From: Tragulus kanchil
Lineage: Eukaryota; Chordata; Mammalia; Artiodactyla; Tragulidae
Direction of reading: 5' to 3'
Length of the DNA: 64,000 nucleotides
Assembly: GCA_022376925.1 (NCBI GenBank)
Contig: JAIOJX010000002.1
Span: 66,915,001 to 66,979,000 of the forward strand
In this document: positions 23,492 through 36,202 of the stretch, piece after piece
Position numbering within the stretch: the first letter of the stretch is position 1
Layout: each line of letters opens with the position of its first letter
The notes under the pieces: generated by a model
Told to the model about the DNA's origin: nothing
What the model saw: the letters and a program-made list of their open reading frames with translations, nothing else
Database searches by the model: none
Program-made: the position numbers and the translations under genes

Positions 23492-23965
23492 TGCTTATAA
23501 ATATGAGAAGTATCAATATTTACCCTGTTAGATAAGGAGAAAAACTCGTGAAAACACACATGCATCTATGCTTGTTTATAGCCTTTTTTCTGTTAATCAT
23601 AAGAGTCTTTCCTTTTGATTTCCTTCACTCCAGCTATTATCTCAATGCCTACCACTCCATGCCAGTTCATCCTCTCTCTAGAGTTTCAGAAATCCTTCAG
23701 GACATTGCCACATGGATCTTGTTAAGATGTAAATGAAACAAACCTAACATCAAGCTCATTATCTCCTACTTGAGTCTTGTATTTTCTGCCTCAGTTATTA
23801 GTGGTATCACCATTTATTCAATGGTTCCATTCCCAAACCTTCCAGAAAACTCATGTTTATCCTTTAACTGTCACTTCCACATCCAGTTGACCAGATATTA
23901 TTGGAGTTCTCTTAAAATTATTTAAACATCTTTTCTCAATCCCCAGTTCTAATTTTTTTCATTCG

Positions 23966-24098
23966 GATGGACATCTAGGTTGCTTCCATGTTTTGGCTAT
24001 TGTATAGAGAGCTGCAATGAACATTGGGGTACAGGTGCTTCTTTCAGTTTTGATTTCATCAGGATATAAGCCTAATAGTGGGATTGCTGGGTCATAGG
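23966..24098 (-). mobile_element. Third copy of the 5' edge of the young L1
   Basis: Same as 22879-23011, beginning at a junction. It has the right target-site repeat (from 24099) but no L1 body or poly(A) end. Confidence 0.88.
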
Positions 24099-24445
24099 GT
24101 GACCTTATCTTCTTTGTGTGTGGATCATCTGCTAGTGTTTGATTCTGAGGCCATCCTTAGAAGGTTTGATTCTGTTATCAGGAGCCGATTGCAGAGGTGT
24201 AGCAGCTGCTTACCTTTAAGGTTTCAGTGACAGCCGTATATCATATTTCTAGTGGGAGTGGGGGGTCCTTGCAGAACGAGTTTCTCTGGTTTCTCCACTG
24301 TATGTCTGTCTCTGAGCCGCGTTGCTCTCAGCATTCCAGGTATTACCTTGCACTGGTGCTGTCTGCTTCTCTGCCGTGTGGTCGCCCTGCTCCCCTGTCT
24401 GACTCTTTCTGACCAAATGGGCTATTGCCCCCCAAGCCCTGTTTA

Positions 24446-24578
24446 TGGGATTCTCCAGGCCATAATACTGAAGTGCCCTCCTCCAGGGCATCTTCCATCC
24501 ACAGGGAGAGAACTTGTGTCTCTTACATCTCCTACATTGGCAGGGAAGTTCTTTACCATTAGCACCACCTGGGAAGCC
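24446..24578 (-). mobile_element. Second copy of the BovA fragment at 23359
   Basis: Offset 1087, carried within tandem duplication 9. Confidence 0.87.
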
Positions 24579-25224
24579 TGCTTATAAATATGAGAAGTAT
24601 CAATATTTACCCTGTTAGATAAGGAGAAAAACTCGTGAAAACACACATGCATCTATGCTTGTTTATAGCCTTTTTTCTGTTAATCATAAGAGTCTTTCCT
24701 TTTGATTTCCTTCACTCCAGCTATTATCTCAATGCCTACCACTCCATGCCAGTTCATCCTCTCTCTAGAGTTTCAGAAATCCTTCAGGACATTGCCACAT
24801 GGATCTTGTTAAGATGTAAATGAAACAAACCTAACATCAAGCTCATTATCTCCTACTTGAGTCTTGTATTTTCTGCCTCAGTTATTAGTGGTATCACCAT
24901 TTATTCAATGGTTCCATTCCCAAACCTTCCAGAAAACTCATGTTTATCCTTTAACTGTCACTTCCACATCCAGTTGACCAGATATTATTGGAGTTCTCTT
25001 AAAATTATTTAAACATCTTTTCTCAATCCCCAGTTCTAATCTTTTAGTTGAAATCTTCACCTCCTCTAACCTATCTTATGGAAAAACATACTAAATATAG
25101 GTAAAGTGCCTCAATTGTTCTCTTTCAGCAATGATCTTTTGTCACTTTGCTGCCAGATATGATCATTTGTTTCTTCATTTAAAATTATGATGGCTTCCTA
25201 TGCTTATGAGACAGAGCAGGGTTT

Positions 25225-25320
25225 TTATTCATTTATTCATTCAATTAATATAGTGAACTTGTACCATGAGGCTGACACTGAATAAATATTGGTGAACAAA
25301 GTATGGTATACTCTATAGTT
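25225..25320 (-). mobile_element. L2-like relic
   Basis: Tail-like 'attcatttattcattcaatt', then 'gctgacactgaataaatatt' and 'ggtgaacaaagtatgg', in the order of a reverse-strand L2 3' end. Short and diverged. Repeated at 26298-26393. Confidence 0.45.
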
Positions 25321-25849
25321 TTCTCTACTCAATAATCTAATTCCAGTGTCATTCTATGAACTAATTTTTTTCTTTCCAGCACACTGTTATCCCCAGCCTG
25401 CTCCTCTTACTGTTTCATTCTCTGAAAGGTATTCTGTACTCTAGCTATTCAGGTATATTCTACATCCTGCTATAATATTGTGCTATATTATCCTGGTGAC
25501 TTCTGCTTCTTGAGGGATAATTCTTCATGGATCTGCTTACATTTCTGCATTACTTGTGAGCAGAGACACTCACTGCTCACTTTCAACTCACTGTATGTGC
25601 AAGTGTTACCTGGCCCTTGTTTTGTCTTTGTGTTACCACAGAGGTGTGGTAACTGGACCTGGGAACTGACATAAGAAAGTGCTAACAGCCTGACTGTGAT
25701 CATAGCTGTGAATAATAAAGATCTTTCTGTTTGATTAAAGAATTTCATGTTTTTGCCAGCCTCCATGAAATTGTTGCAAGATAATGTGTTGGTTTGCTCA
25801 TAGAGTAGAATCTCAACACTTCTATAATTCCTACACAATTCAGGATCCA

Positions 25850-26100
25850 ACTTAAATATTTCCTCTTTGTTGAAAATGTCACCTATTCTTGCAGGAAAGC
25901 ATTTTTACAGATCTGTGATTTTTCCAGAGCATTGTCCTTTATAATAATTGTCTTGCTATGTTATGATTATGCTTTCCAAATCTGTCTCCTTGCTAGATGA
26001 ATAGCCTTTTAGAATTAGATATTAAGTCCCAGTTACCTTGTAGCATTTATGTAGTACACATTAAGATATTCAATAAATACTGATGAATCAATGCATATAA
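25850..26100 (+). mobile_element. L2 LINE 3' relic
   Basis: Order of blocks resembles the L2 3' end on the plus strand: 'aaaatgtcacctattcttgc', 'tgtctccttgctagatgaat', then 'attcaataaatactgatgaa' at the tail. Repeated at 26923-27173. Confidence 0.6.
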
Positions 26101-26922
26101 TTTTCTTTCTTTTCCTGATTTCATCCTAATACATCTCATTTTTTTCTAATATCTAAGGTACTGAGGGACTTATTTAAATCTTCCTTTCAAAGCAACATCC
26201 TCCACTATCTTTTGTCACTTTGCTGCCAGATATGATCATTTGTTTCTTCATTTAAAATTATGATGGCTTCCTATGCTTATGAGACAGAGCAGGGTTTTTA
26301 TTCATTTATTCATTCAATTAATATAGTGAACTTGTACCATGAGGCTGACACTGAATAAATATTGGTGAACAAAGTATGGTATACTCTATAGTTTTCTCTA
26401 CTCAATAATCTAATTCCAGTGTCATTCTATGAACTAATTTTTTTCTTTCCAGCACACTGTTATCCCCAGCCTGCTCCTCTTACTGTTTCATTCTCTGAAA
26501 GGTATTCTGTACTCTAGCTATTCAGGTATATTCTACATCCTGCTATAATATTGTGCTATATTATCCTGGTGACTTCTGCTTCTTGAGGGATAATTCTTCA
26601 TGGATCTGCTTACATTTCTGCATTACTTGTGAGCAGAGACACTCACTGCTCACTTTCAACTCACTGTATGTGCAAGTGTTACCTGGCCCTTGTTTTGTCT
26701 TTGTGTTACCACAGAGGTGTGGTAACTGGACCTGGGAACTGACATAAGAAAGTGCTAACAGCCTGACTGTGATCATAGCTGTGAATAATAAAGATCTTTC
26801 TGTTTGATTAAAGAATTTCATGTTTTTGCCAGCCTCCATGAAATTGTTGCAAGATAATGTGTTGGTTTGCTCATAGAGTAGAATCTCAACACTTCTATAA
26901 TTCCTACACAATTCAGGATCCA

Positions 26923-27173
26923 ACTTAAATATTTCCTCTTTGTTGAAAATGTCACCTATTCTTGCAGGAAAGCATTTTTACAGATCTGTGATTTTTCCAG
27001 AGCATTGTCCTTTATAATAATTGTCTTGCTATGTTATGATTATGCTTTCCAAATCTGTCTCCTTGCTAGATGAATAGCCTTTTAGAATTAGATATTAAGT
27101 CCCAGTTACCTTGTAGCATTTATGTAGTACACATTAAGATATTCAATAAATACTGATGAATCAATGCATATAA
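26923..27173 (+). mobile_element. Second copy of the L2 relic at 25850
   Basis: Offset 1073, within tandem duplication 10. Confidence 0.6.
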
Positions 27174-27188
27174 TTTTCTTTCTTTTCC

Positions 27189-29401
27189 TGATTTCATCCT
27201 AATACATCTCATTTTTTTCTAATATCTAAGGTACTGAGGGACTTATTTAAATCTTCCTTTCAAAGCAACATCCTCCACTATCATTCTGTAAACCACTGGA
27301 AAAGATGACTTTTCTATACCCTCTAGCTCAATTAGAAATTTCTCCATCATTGAAATGTATGCTTGTTTGAGCTGCTTCCCTGGTTTTGATATAAAGCCAA
27401 ATTCCCAATAATACACAAAATACCTTGTTACTGAACATTATTGGTTCCAATATTTTATGTAAAAGTGACTTTATCTTACTATATATTTTCTTATATGTAA
27501 ATGAAACTGACTTGTTAAAATGTTTGCATTTTTATTTTTAACCTTAAGATGTTATGAATCACAGCATGATATTAATTGAATGTCTTGATTCTTATTTGTG
27601 ATCTAGAGCATCACATTGTGATCAGGCTATTTAGTTGATACTGTTAATAACTGTTCACTGAGTTTTATACCATCTAGTTTTCTTTATTCAATCCAGATTT
27701 TCTATATTACTGGTTATTACTTAATTATCTTTTAGAATTGGCTATAAGAAGAGAGTCAGAACCATATGTAGGGGAATGGTGGAAAGGGGAATAGAAGGAA
27801 ACAAGTTTGAGTGTTAGTCAAGATAGTACAAGTCTCTGCTTTATAGCACACAGACCACTAAAACCACCAAATTTCATTGGCTTGACTGAATAGGTCCAGA
27901 TGACTTTCCAGGAAAACTTATCTTCCATATAGTAACTTGACAATTGAATCTGCTTAGATTTTAATGCTCTTTTTTTTTTTCTCCTCATTTCAGTAGAATT
28001 TCTGAAGAAAGGAAGATTGAATGGAGAGTTTATAACTTCTTCAGATCTCATCGGGCAGAGGTAATCACATGGCCCCATCAAGCAAAAGAGACAGAGAAGA
28101 GTAGTAATCATTACTAATGAGAACAGAAATAAATTTATCTAAATTTTGAGAGAAAGGGTTAATAAATGTCAAAGTATATCAGGCTTGAGAGGAAATGAAT
28201 ATTTATTAGGTTAAACCAAATTTACTATTTCCTAGATTAAAGTAAATAATTCTTTACTGGGTTGCACCAAATTTAGTTTGAATATCAAAAAGGTACTTTT
28301 TTTTTGATTTCATCCTAATACATCTCATTTTTTTCTAATATCTAAGGTACTGAGGGACTTATTTAAATCTTCCTTTCAAAGCAACATCCTCCACTATCAT
28401 TCTGTAAACCACTGGAAAAGATGACTTTTCTATACCCTCTAGCTCAATTAGAAATTTCTCCATCATTGAAATGTATGCTTGTTTGAGCTGCTTCCCTGGT
28501 TTTGATATAAAGCCAAATTCCCAATAATACACAAAATACCTTGTTACTGAACATTATTGGTTCCAATATTTTATGTAAAAGTGACTTTATCTTACTATAT
28601 ATTTTCTTATATGTAAATGAAACTGACTTGTTAAAATGTTTGCATTTTTATTTTTAACCTTAAGATGTTATGAATCACAGCATGATATTAATTGAATGTC
28701 TTGATTCTTATTTGTGATCTAGAGCATCACATTGTGATCAGGCTATTTAGTTGATACTGTTAATAACTGTTCACTGAGTTTTATACCATCTAGTTTTCTT
28801 TATTCAATCCAGATTTTCTATATTACTGGTTATTACTTAATTATCTTTTAGAATTGGCTATAAGAAGAGAGTCAGAACCATATGTAGGGGAATGGTGGAA
28901 AGGGGAATAGAAGGAAACAAGTTTGAGTGTTAGTCAAGATAGTACAAGTCTCTGCTTTATAGCACACAGACCACTAAAACCACCAAATTTCATTGGCTTG
29001 ACTGAATAGGTCCAGATGACTTTCCAGGAAAACTTATCTTCCATATAGTAACTTGACAATTGAATCTGCTTAGATTTTAATGCTCTTTTTTTTTTTCTCC
29101 TCATTTCAGTAGAATTTCTGAAGAAAGGAAGATTGAATGGAGAGTTTATAACTTCTTCAGATCTCATCGGGCAGAGGTAATCACATGGCCCCATCAAGCA
29201 AAAGAGACAGAGAAGAGTAGTAATCATTACTAATGAGAACAGAAATAAATTTATCTAAATTTTGAGAGAAAGGGTTAATAAATGTCAAAGTATATCAGGC
29301 TTGAGAGGAAATGAATATTTATTAGGTACCTACTACAGAAATTTCCCAATATTTTTAGTTTTTGACATCTTCAGATTTCCTAGATTAAAGTAAATAATTC
29401 T
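27189..29401. repeat. Tandem duplication 11 (copies 27189-28253 and 28305-29401)
   Basis: Offset 1116 through most of the unit. Near its end copy 1 has lost about 32 bases and is altered (28212-28230 against 29328-29378), then matches again for about 25 bases before the filler 28254-28304. The first 94 bases belong also to duplication 10 and occur at 26116, 27189 and 28305. The 97-residue minus-strand frame 28111-27818 is duplicated at 29227-28934. Confidence 0.95.
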
Positions 29402-29904
29402 ACTGTTGACTGAGTGGTTAGATACAAACAGGTTAAAAATATATACTAACAACTTAGTATTTTTTTTTCAAGAATAAAGCAATACACATGGTTGACGGAA
29501 AAAAAAATTATCTTGGTCTTAACCACAGTTACTAACAAGATATATAGGCACCCTTGGGCACTCTGCACTTCTCAGACATTGCAATCAGATTAGATACCAC
29601 TAGCTTCATTTCCTGTTCTTCATTGATTTTTATGCTTATTTGCCTTTTGTCCCACCACCAACAAAACTCAGCTTCATAAAGATACAATTCACTGAAAAGT
29701 ATGTAGTTTGATCTAATATTGAAGCTGTGAACTACTTTTAGCTAGTAGTTCACACAGGGGCTGAGAGATTTCAAATATTGTTGCAGTTCTCTTGAAAATT
29801 TAAAATATCTGATGGTACCTCTATAAGTGTGCTGCAGTCCCCTGGGGTGCCTCAGTGCAGAGTTTGGGAATCATGGACTTATTGTCCTAGGTACTATATA
29901 CAAA
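27283..29904. other. Repeat-poor stretch
   Basis: Contains both copies of duplication 11 and unique-looking AT-rich sequence. The 97-residue minus-strand frame (28111-27818) has no recognised domain. Confidence 0.5.
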
Positions 29905-30060
29905 TCACTTCTCTCTATAGTTATATTATTATTCCCAAGTTGGATGAGAAAACTAAGGTCTGGAAAGGGTGTGAATTTATCCCAAATTTCTTACTTAGTA
30001 ATTAGCAGAGCAGAGGCTTGAACCCAAGCCTTCTGGCTCCAAACCCCATTGCATCATGCC
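29905..30060 (-). mobile_element. MIR SINE relic
   Basis: Minus-strand MIR: 'ttattattcccaagttggat', 'gagaaaactaaggtctggaa', then 'cagaggcttgaacccaagcc' and 'ttctggctccaaaccccatt' follow the MIR reverse consensus closely. The 64-residue frame at 29827 runs through it and is not a gene. Confidence 0.85.
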
Positions 30061-30777
30061 ATGTGCCATGAGATTTGCAGAATTAAGGTTTTCACAGCTT
30101 CCTCTCCCCATAACCTTTCCTTGATTTCAAGCAACATTGAAATGACTATTTTTTAAACATGTGGAAGTGCTTGAAGCTCATGGAAGTGATTTTAAGTCAT
30201 GTCTACAGTTTTAGTTTTAAGGCACACCTGCTAGAATGTAAATTTTCTTGAGCAGAGATTAAAGAACCTGAACTTGGTCTTAAAATGGCCCAAAGAAGAT
30301 TGTTTAAGGCTTGAAATAAAGAAGGTACATTTCCAATTAACTTGTAATTATTTACTGCTAATTTTTAATATGACATTTAGTATAGACCACATGTCACTTT
30401 TTTTCCAGGTATCAGGACAGTCCCTAAACTAAACCTTCTTCACCAGCTGTTGTCTGATTCAATATGGTCCATTCTGGAATTTTTCCAACCCTGCCTGCAC
30501 ATAATTTCTAAGTCTCAACAGACCTGTGCAAAAATGAACCATAACTATAATCTTTCATGTTGCTCATAGTTGTATTTAATTATCTGAAATACTACCTGAT
30601 AAATAGTGCAATCAGAAGAATTCCAGTTTAACAGCAACTACTTCCACATCACTTTTCTGCTGTCATCTAATTTGAAACAGGTTTTGGATTACTGCCTCTA
30701 AATTATGTAAACTCTTAATCAATGATTGATTTTGGAATCTTCAAGCTACTTCCTTTTTTCTTTTTTTAGGTGGTTCC

Positions 30778-30966
30778 TGTGCATGCTAGGTCAACTTCAG
30801 TCGCGTCTGACTTTGCGACCCTATGGACTGTAGCCCTCCAGGCTCTTCTGTCCATGAGATTCTCCAGGCAAAAATACTCCAGGGGCTTGCCATGCCCTCC
30901 TCCAGGAGATTTCCCCAACCTAGGGATTGAACCCATGTCCCTATGTCTCCTGTAATGGCAGACAGG
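30778..30966 (-). mobile_element. BovA2 SINE
   Basis: Minus strand; BovB-derived end 'tcagtcgcgtctgactttgc' at the left, 'ggattgaacccatgtcccta' towards the tRNA-like part, ending at 'ggcagacagg' without the terminal SINE head. Well conserved. Repeated at 31872-32060. Confidence 0.92.
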
Positions 30967-31239
30967 TTAAGTGTCAATAAATTCAGGCATGGTCAAATGA
31001 AGTTATTTTCTACAGAGTTTGTGGAGGAGATAAAAGATAGATATTTAGAACCAAAGAAGAGTAAATCTGTACAACAGAGAATTATTTTTAAAGAAAATGT
31101 CTCTTAACATAGAATTAAAAATACATTTGTATTAAATGCCTCTGACACAGATTATAGTTCAGCGATTATCTAAAGTTAGGAAAAACTGTTCTTCATTTAA
31201 AACCAAATTTATCAATGGATGAAAAGAGAATGACATTTA

Positions 31240-31440
31240 GCTGGCACTCTGTAAATGCCAGGCATTCTCATTTATTATTTTGTTTGAATGTGACCACAAT
31301 AGGAGGTCATTTTTATTACTTTTATTTTGCAGAAACTGGAAGCTGAGAGTGTGAGGAAGTCTCCTAAGTTTGCAAGTGAGTAATACTTAGAGCACATATT
31401 CAAACTCAGGTGGGTTTGACATCAACAATGCAGTCATGGC
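31240..31440 (-). mobile_element. MIR SINE relic
   Basis: Reverse MIR blocks in order: 'ctctgtaaatgccaggcatt', 'ttttgcagaaactggaagct', 'ttgcaagtgagtaatactta' and 'attcaaactcaggtgggttt'. Repeated at 32334-32534. Confidence 0.78.
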
Positions 31441-31871
31441 TCTTGACCACAAAGGTATGCTGCCTCTAGATCAAGATATATGGGGATGGTCTTTTGTCTT
31501 TTGAGTTTCAGAATGGTGACTGCATATGAAACATAGGATTGATTTTTATTTGCCAAATATTTATTGAGTGCTACAACGTGACTGGCACTTTTCTTTTTTT
31601 TTATTGAGATTATTTCATCTTTGAAAAATGAACCATAACTATAATCTTTCATGTTGCTCATAGTTGTATTTAATTATCTGAAATACTACCTGATAAATAG
31701 TGCAATCAGAAGAATTCCAGTTTAACAGCAACTACTTCCACATCACTTTTCTGCTGTCATCTAATTTGAAACAGGTTTTGGATTACTGCCTCTAAATTAT
31801 GTAAACTCTTAATCAATGATTGATTTTGGAATCTTCAAGCTACTTCCTTTTTTCTTTTTTTAGGTGGTTCC

Positions 31872-32060
31872 TGTGCATGCTAGGTCAACTTCAGTCGCGT
31901 CTGACTTTGCGACCCTATGGACTGTAGCCCTCCAGGCTCTTCTGTCCATGAGATTCTCCAGGCAAAAATACTCCAGGGGCTTGCCATGCCCTCCTCCAGG
32001 AGATTTCCCCAACCTAGGGATTGAACCCATGTCCCTATGTCTCCTGTAATGGCAGACAGG
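31872..32060 (-). mobile_element. Second copy of BovA2 at 30778
   Basis: Offset 1094 within tandem duplication 12; identical over the stretch compared. Confidence 0.9.
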
Positions 32061-32333
32061 TTAAGTGTCAATAAATTCAGGCATGGTCAAATGAAGTTAT
32101 TTTCTACAGAGTTTGTGGAGGAGATAAAAGATAGATATTTAGAACCAAAGAAGAGTAAATCTGTACAACAGAGAATTATTTTTAAAGAAAATGTCTCTTA
32201 ACATAGAATTAAAAATACATTTGTATTAAATGCCTCTGACACAGATTATAGTTCAGCGATTATCTAAAGTTAGGAAAAACTGTTCTTCATTTAAAACCAA
32301 ATTTATCAATGGATGAAAAGAGAATGACATTTA

Positions 32334-32534
32334 GCTGGCACTCTGTAAATGCCAGGCATTCTCATTTATTATTTTGTTTGAATGTGACCACAATAGGAGG
32401 TCATTTTTATTACTTTTATTTTGCAGAAACTGGAAGCTGAGAGTGTGAGGAAGTCTCCTAAGTTTGCAAGTGAGTAATACTTAGAGCACATATTCAAACT
32501 CAGGTGGGTTTGACATCAACAATGCAGTCATGGC
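32334..32534 (-). mobile_element. Second copy of MIR at 31240
   Basis: Offset 1094. The end of this MIR also lies at the start of duplication 13. Confidence 0.75.
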
Positions 32535-33121
32535 TCTTGACCACAAAGGTATGCTGCCTCTAGATCAAGATATATGGGGATGGTCTTTTGTCTTTTGAGT
32601 TTCAGAATGGTGACTGCATATGAAACATAGGATTGATTTTTATTTGCCAAATATTTATTGAGTGCTACAACGTGACTGGCACTTTTCTAGGAGTTAATTG
32701 TGTTAATTATGAATATTGACATTTATTAAGTTCTGTAATTTATTTGCATCTTTGAAAACTGTGAATTACTTTTAGCTCTTCTGTTGTTCAACAGTAGGTT
32801 GATGATTATCAGCAATATTGAAAAAATGTTAGATTTGATCCCAAGAGAACTGTGTACCCATGTTTGTCTTTTCTACTTGGTACCTTGGTGATCCCAAGTC
32901 AATTTGTATGTCCTGACTGTGTTTCTTCCTTTGGATTAGGAGAAGAATGAAATATCTGATGGCTGAGGTTCTTCTGAGGACTAAAATTCTAAGCATACTC
33001 ATGTTCTGTAGATCATTCCCAATGATCCATGAGACTAAGACTGAAAGAAATGCTTTTAGGTTTGGCTTTGGGAAGTATAAATGAGGTACACAAAATGAAA
33101 GCTTTAAAGCACTATGCCAAT

Positions 33122-33546
33122 TTTACTAGTTTTCCATTGCTGTGTAACAAATTACAACAGATTTTGTAGCTTAGAATAATACATATTTGTTATTTCAGTG
33201 TTTCATGGGTTAGGAGTCTCAGCATGGTTTAGTTGGGTCTTCTGCTCAGAATCTCACAAAGCTGAAGTCAAGATGTCAGTGGTTTAATTCATTTTTGGGC
33301 CTTGGTTTTTTCCCAAGCTCTGATTGTTGGCAGAATCCCTTTTCTTGTGGTTGTAGAATGGAGGTCCCCGTTTTTCTCTTTGGCTATAAGCCAGGTACAG
33401 GCAGCTCTCAGCCCCTAGAAGTTGCTGGCAATTTCTTGCTCCGTGACTCCCTCATAAACCCTTTCAAAACCTAGAAGTTTCCTTCTTCAAGTCTATTAAA
33501 AAAAATAGCTTTCCTCCTGTCTGCTAAGATGAAGTATTGTATAACT
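33122..33546. mobile_element. Ancient repeat, family not determined (first half, copy 1)
   Basis: The stretch from 'ccattgctgtgtaacaaatt' through 'gtctcagcatggtttagttg' and 'cttgtggttgtagaatggag' is a common mammalian dispersed repeat that I recognise by pattern but cannot name. Its continuation resumes at 35079-35275 after the MLT1 LTR. Repeated at 34205-34629. Confidence 0.5.
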
Positions 33547-34204
33547 ATACTGACTTGAATAGTATCCCACAAATTCATGTCTACCTGAAGCCTTACATTG
33601 TGACCACCAGTCATGGCTCTTGACCACAAAGGTATGCTGCCTCTAGATCAAGATATATGGGGATGGTCTTTTGTCTTTTGAGTTTCAGAATGGTGACTGC
33701 ATATGAAACATAGGATTGATTTTTATTTGCCAAATATTTATTGAGTGCTACAACGTGACTGGCACTTTTCTAGGAGTTAATTGTGTTAATTATGAATATT
33801 GACATTTATTAAGTTCTGTAATTTATTTGCATCTTTGAAAACTGTGAATTACTTTTAGCTCTTCTGTTGTTCAACAGTAGGTTGATGATTATCAGCAATA
33901 TTGAAAAAATGTTAGATTTGATCCCAAGAGAACTGTGTACCCATGTTTGTCTTTTCTACTTGGTACCTTGGTGATCCCAAGTCAATTTGTATGTCCTGAC
34001 TGTGTTTCTTCCTTTGGATTAGGAGAAGAATGAAATATCTGATGGCTGAGGTTCTTCTGAGGACTAAAATTCTAAGCATACTCATGTTCTGTAGATCATT
34101 CCCAATGATCCATGAGACTAAGACTGAAAGAAATGCTTTTAGGTTTGGCTTTGGGAAGTATAAATGAGGTACACAAAATGAAAGCTTTAAAGCACTATGC
34201 CAAT

Positions 34205-34629
34205 TTTACTAGTTTTCCATTGCTGTGTAACAAATTACAACAGATTTTGTAGCTTAGAATAATACATATTTGTTATTTCAGTGTTTCATGGGTTAGGAGT
34301 CTCAGCATGGTTTAGTTGGGTCTTCTGCTCAGAATCTCACAAAGCTGAAGTCAAGATGTCAGTGGTTTAATTCATTTTTGGGCCTTGGTTTTTTCCCAAG
34401 CTCTGATTGTTGGCAGAATCCCTTTTCTTGTGGTTGTAGAATGGAGGTCCCCGTTTTTCTCTTTGGCTATAAGCCAGGTACAGGCAGCTCTCAGCCCCTA
34501 GAAGTTGCTGGCAATTTCTTGCTCCGTGACTCCCTCATAAACCCTTTCAAAACCTAGAAGTTTCCTTCTTCAAGTCTATTAAAAAAAATAGCTTTCCTCC
34601 TGTCTGCTAAGATGAAGTATTGTATAACT
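34205..34629. mobile_element. Ancient repeat, family not determined (first half, copy 2)
   Basis: Offset 1083 from 33122. This copy is the one contiguous with the complete MLT1 LTR at 34630. A degraded third copy of its last part is at 35581-35753. Confidence 0.5.
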
Positions 34630-35078
34630 ATACTGACTTGAATAGTATCCCACAAATTCATGTCTACCTGAAGCCTTACATTGTGACCACATTTAGAAGT
34701 GGTCTTTACAGATAGTTAGTCAAGTTAACATGAGGTTGGTCATTCTGGAGTAAAGTAGGTCGTAGTTTAATGACTGCTGCCCTTAAAAATATAAAATAGA
34801 GGCTTACAGACACACAGAGGGAGGACACCCATGTGATAGCAGAGCCAAAGGTTGGGTTACACTGCTATAAGCCAAGGAACACTGAGGATTGCTATGAACC
34901 ACTAGATGCTAGAAGAGTCAAGGGAAGAATCCTCCCCTAGAACCTTCAGAGAGGTCATGACCTATAGATACCTCGTTTTCAGACTTTTAGCCTTCAAAAC
35001 TGTGAGAGAATACATTTCTGTTATTTTTGAACCACAATTTGTGGGACTTTATTATGGAAGCCCTAGAAAATTAATCCA
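34630..35078 (+). mobile_element. MLT1-type MaLR LTR relic
   Basis: Plus-strand LTR of the ancient ERVL-MaLR class. Blocks in order: 'cccacaaattcatgtctacc', 'aggcttacagacacacagag', 'aagaatcctcccctagaacc', 'gccttcaaaactgtgagaga', and the end 'ggaagccctagaaaattaat'. About 450 bp, heavily mutated, solitary, with no internal retroviral genes. It splits an older repeat (34205-34629 and 35079-35275). A partial copy is at 33547-33607 and a full one at 35754-36202. Confidence 0.8.
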
Positions 35079-35275
35079 ATAACATGATATAATCATGACA
35101 ATACCAGTATCCCATTAGCATTGCTATATAACATAACCAAATCAAGGGAGTGAATGACATTCTATCACCTTTGCCATTTCCATGGTTAGAAGCAAGTCAC
35201 AAATTCCTCCCATACTGAAGGAGAAAGGATTATGACTCATTGGGGTCACCTTAGGATGTATCTGCCACATAAATT
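35079..35275. mobile_element. Ancient repeat, second half after the LTR
   Basis: 'gcattgctatataacataac', 'gccatttccatggttagaag' and 'tgtatctgccacataaatta' continue the unnamed repeat interrupted by the MLT1 LTR. Repeated at 36203-36399. Confidence 0.45.
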
Positions 35276-35380
35276 ATCTTATTTTGTTGGAGTGGGCACT
35301 TCTATTATATAGAAAATGAATTAAGCTGCCCTATCTAACTGTCTTTTACCATATTTTTAAATTATATGTACAGATTTATA

Positions 35381-35580
35381 TTTTTTTTGGCCACTTCTAT
35401 TGATCTTTCATTTATTTATCTTTGTTCTTTGGCCCGTGTGGGCCTCCCATCACAGTGGCCTCTCTCGTTGCAGAGCTCTGGCTCTGGGCGCATGTGCTCC
35501 AGAGCTCCGGCTCGGTAGTTGGGCATATTGGTCCAGCCACTCTGTGGCACATGGGATCTTCCCAGGCCAGGGATCAAACT
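35381..35580 (-). mobile_element. CHR-type SINE, cut by a junction
   Basis: Same as 36505-36704; stops at 35580 where copy 1 of tandem duplication 14 ends, so its tRNA-like head is missing. Confidence 0.88.
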
Positions 35581-35753
35581 GAATGGAGGTCCCGTTTTCT
35601 CTTTGGCAAAGAAGCTCTCAGCCCCTAGAAGTTGCTGGCAATTTCTTGCTCCGTGACTCCTCATAAACCCTTTCAAAACCTAGAAGTTTCCTTCTTCAAG
35701 TCTATTAAAAAATAGCTTTCCTCCTGTCTGCTAAGATGAAGTATTGTATAACT

Positions 35754-36202
35754 ATACTGACTTGAATAGTATCCCACAAATTCATGTCTACCTGAAGCCT
35801 TACATTGTGACCACATTTAGAAGTGGTCTTTACAGATAGTTAGTCAAGTTAACATGAGGTTGGTCATTCTGGAGTAAAGTAGGTCGTAGTTTAATGACTG
35901 CTGCCCTTAAAAATATAAAATAGAGGCTTACAGACACACAGAGGGAGGACACCCATGTGATAGCAGAGCCAAAGGTTGGGTTACACTGCTATAAGCCAAG
36001 GAACACTGAGGATTGCTATGAACCACTAGATGCTAGAAGAGTCAAGGGAAGAATCCTCCCCTAGAACCTTCAGAGAGGTCATGACCTATAGATACCTCGT
36101 TTTCAGACTTTTAGCCTTCAAAACTGTGAGAGAATACATTTCTGTTATTTTTGAACCACAATTTGTGGGACTTTATTATGGAAGCCCTAGAAAATTAATC
36201 CA
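35754..36202 (+). mobile_element. Second copy of the MLT1 LTR
   Basis: Offset 1124 from 34630-35078, identical over the stretch compared. Confidence 0.78.

Larger units (their letters stand above)
22879..25040. repeat. Tandem duplication 9 (copies 22879-23953 and 23966-25040)
   Basis: Offset 1087, filler 23954-23965 (12 bp). The first 125 bases are shared with duplication 8, so they occur at 21793, 22879 and 23966. The copied unit contains the 5' edge of the young L1, its right target-site repeat, and a BovA fragment. Confidence 0.97.
25134..27282. repeat. Tandem duplication 10 (copies 25134-26209 and 26207-27282)
   Basis: Offset 1073; the copies share 'atc' at the junction with no filler. 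I saw no differences. The 120-residue minus-strand frame at 25850-25488 recurs at 26923-26561 because of this. Confidence 0.97.
30530..32688. repeat. Tandem duplication 12 (copies 30530-31594 and 31624-32688)
   Basis: Offset 1094, T-rich filler 31595-31623. Contains a BovA2 and a MIR. No interior differences seen. Confidence 0.97.
32525..34690. repeat. Tandem duplication 13 (copies 32525-33607 and 33608-34690)
   Basis: Offset 1083 and head-to-tail with neither filler nor overlap. The first 164 bases are shared with duplication 12 and occur at 31431, 32525 and 33608. Copy 1 ends inside an MLT1 LTR. Confidence 0.97.

Noticed and set aside
25488..25850. A 120-residue minus-strand frame as a gene
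   Set aside because: No domain, no start context or splice signals that I can support, and it lies between L2-like relics.
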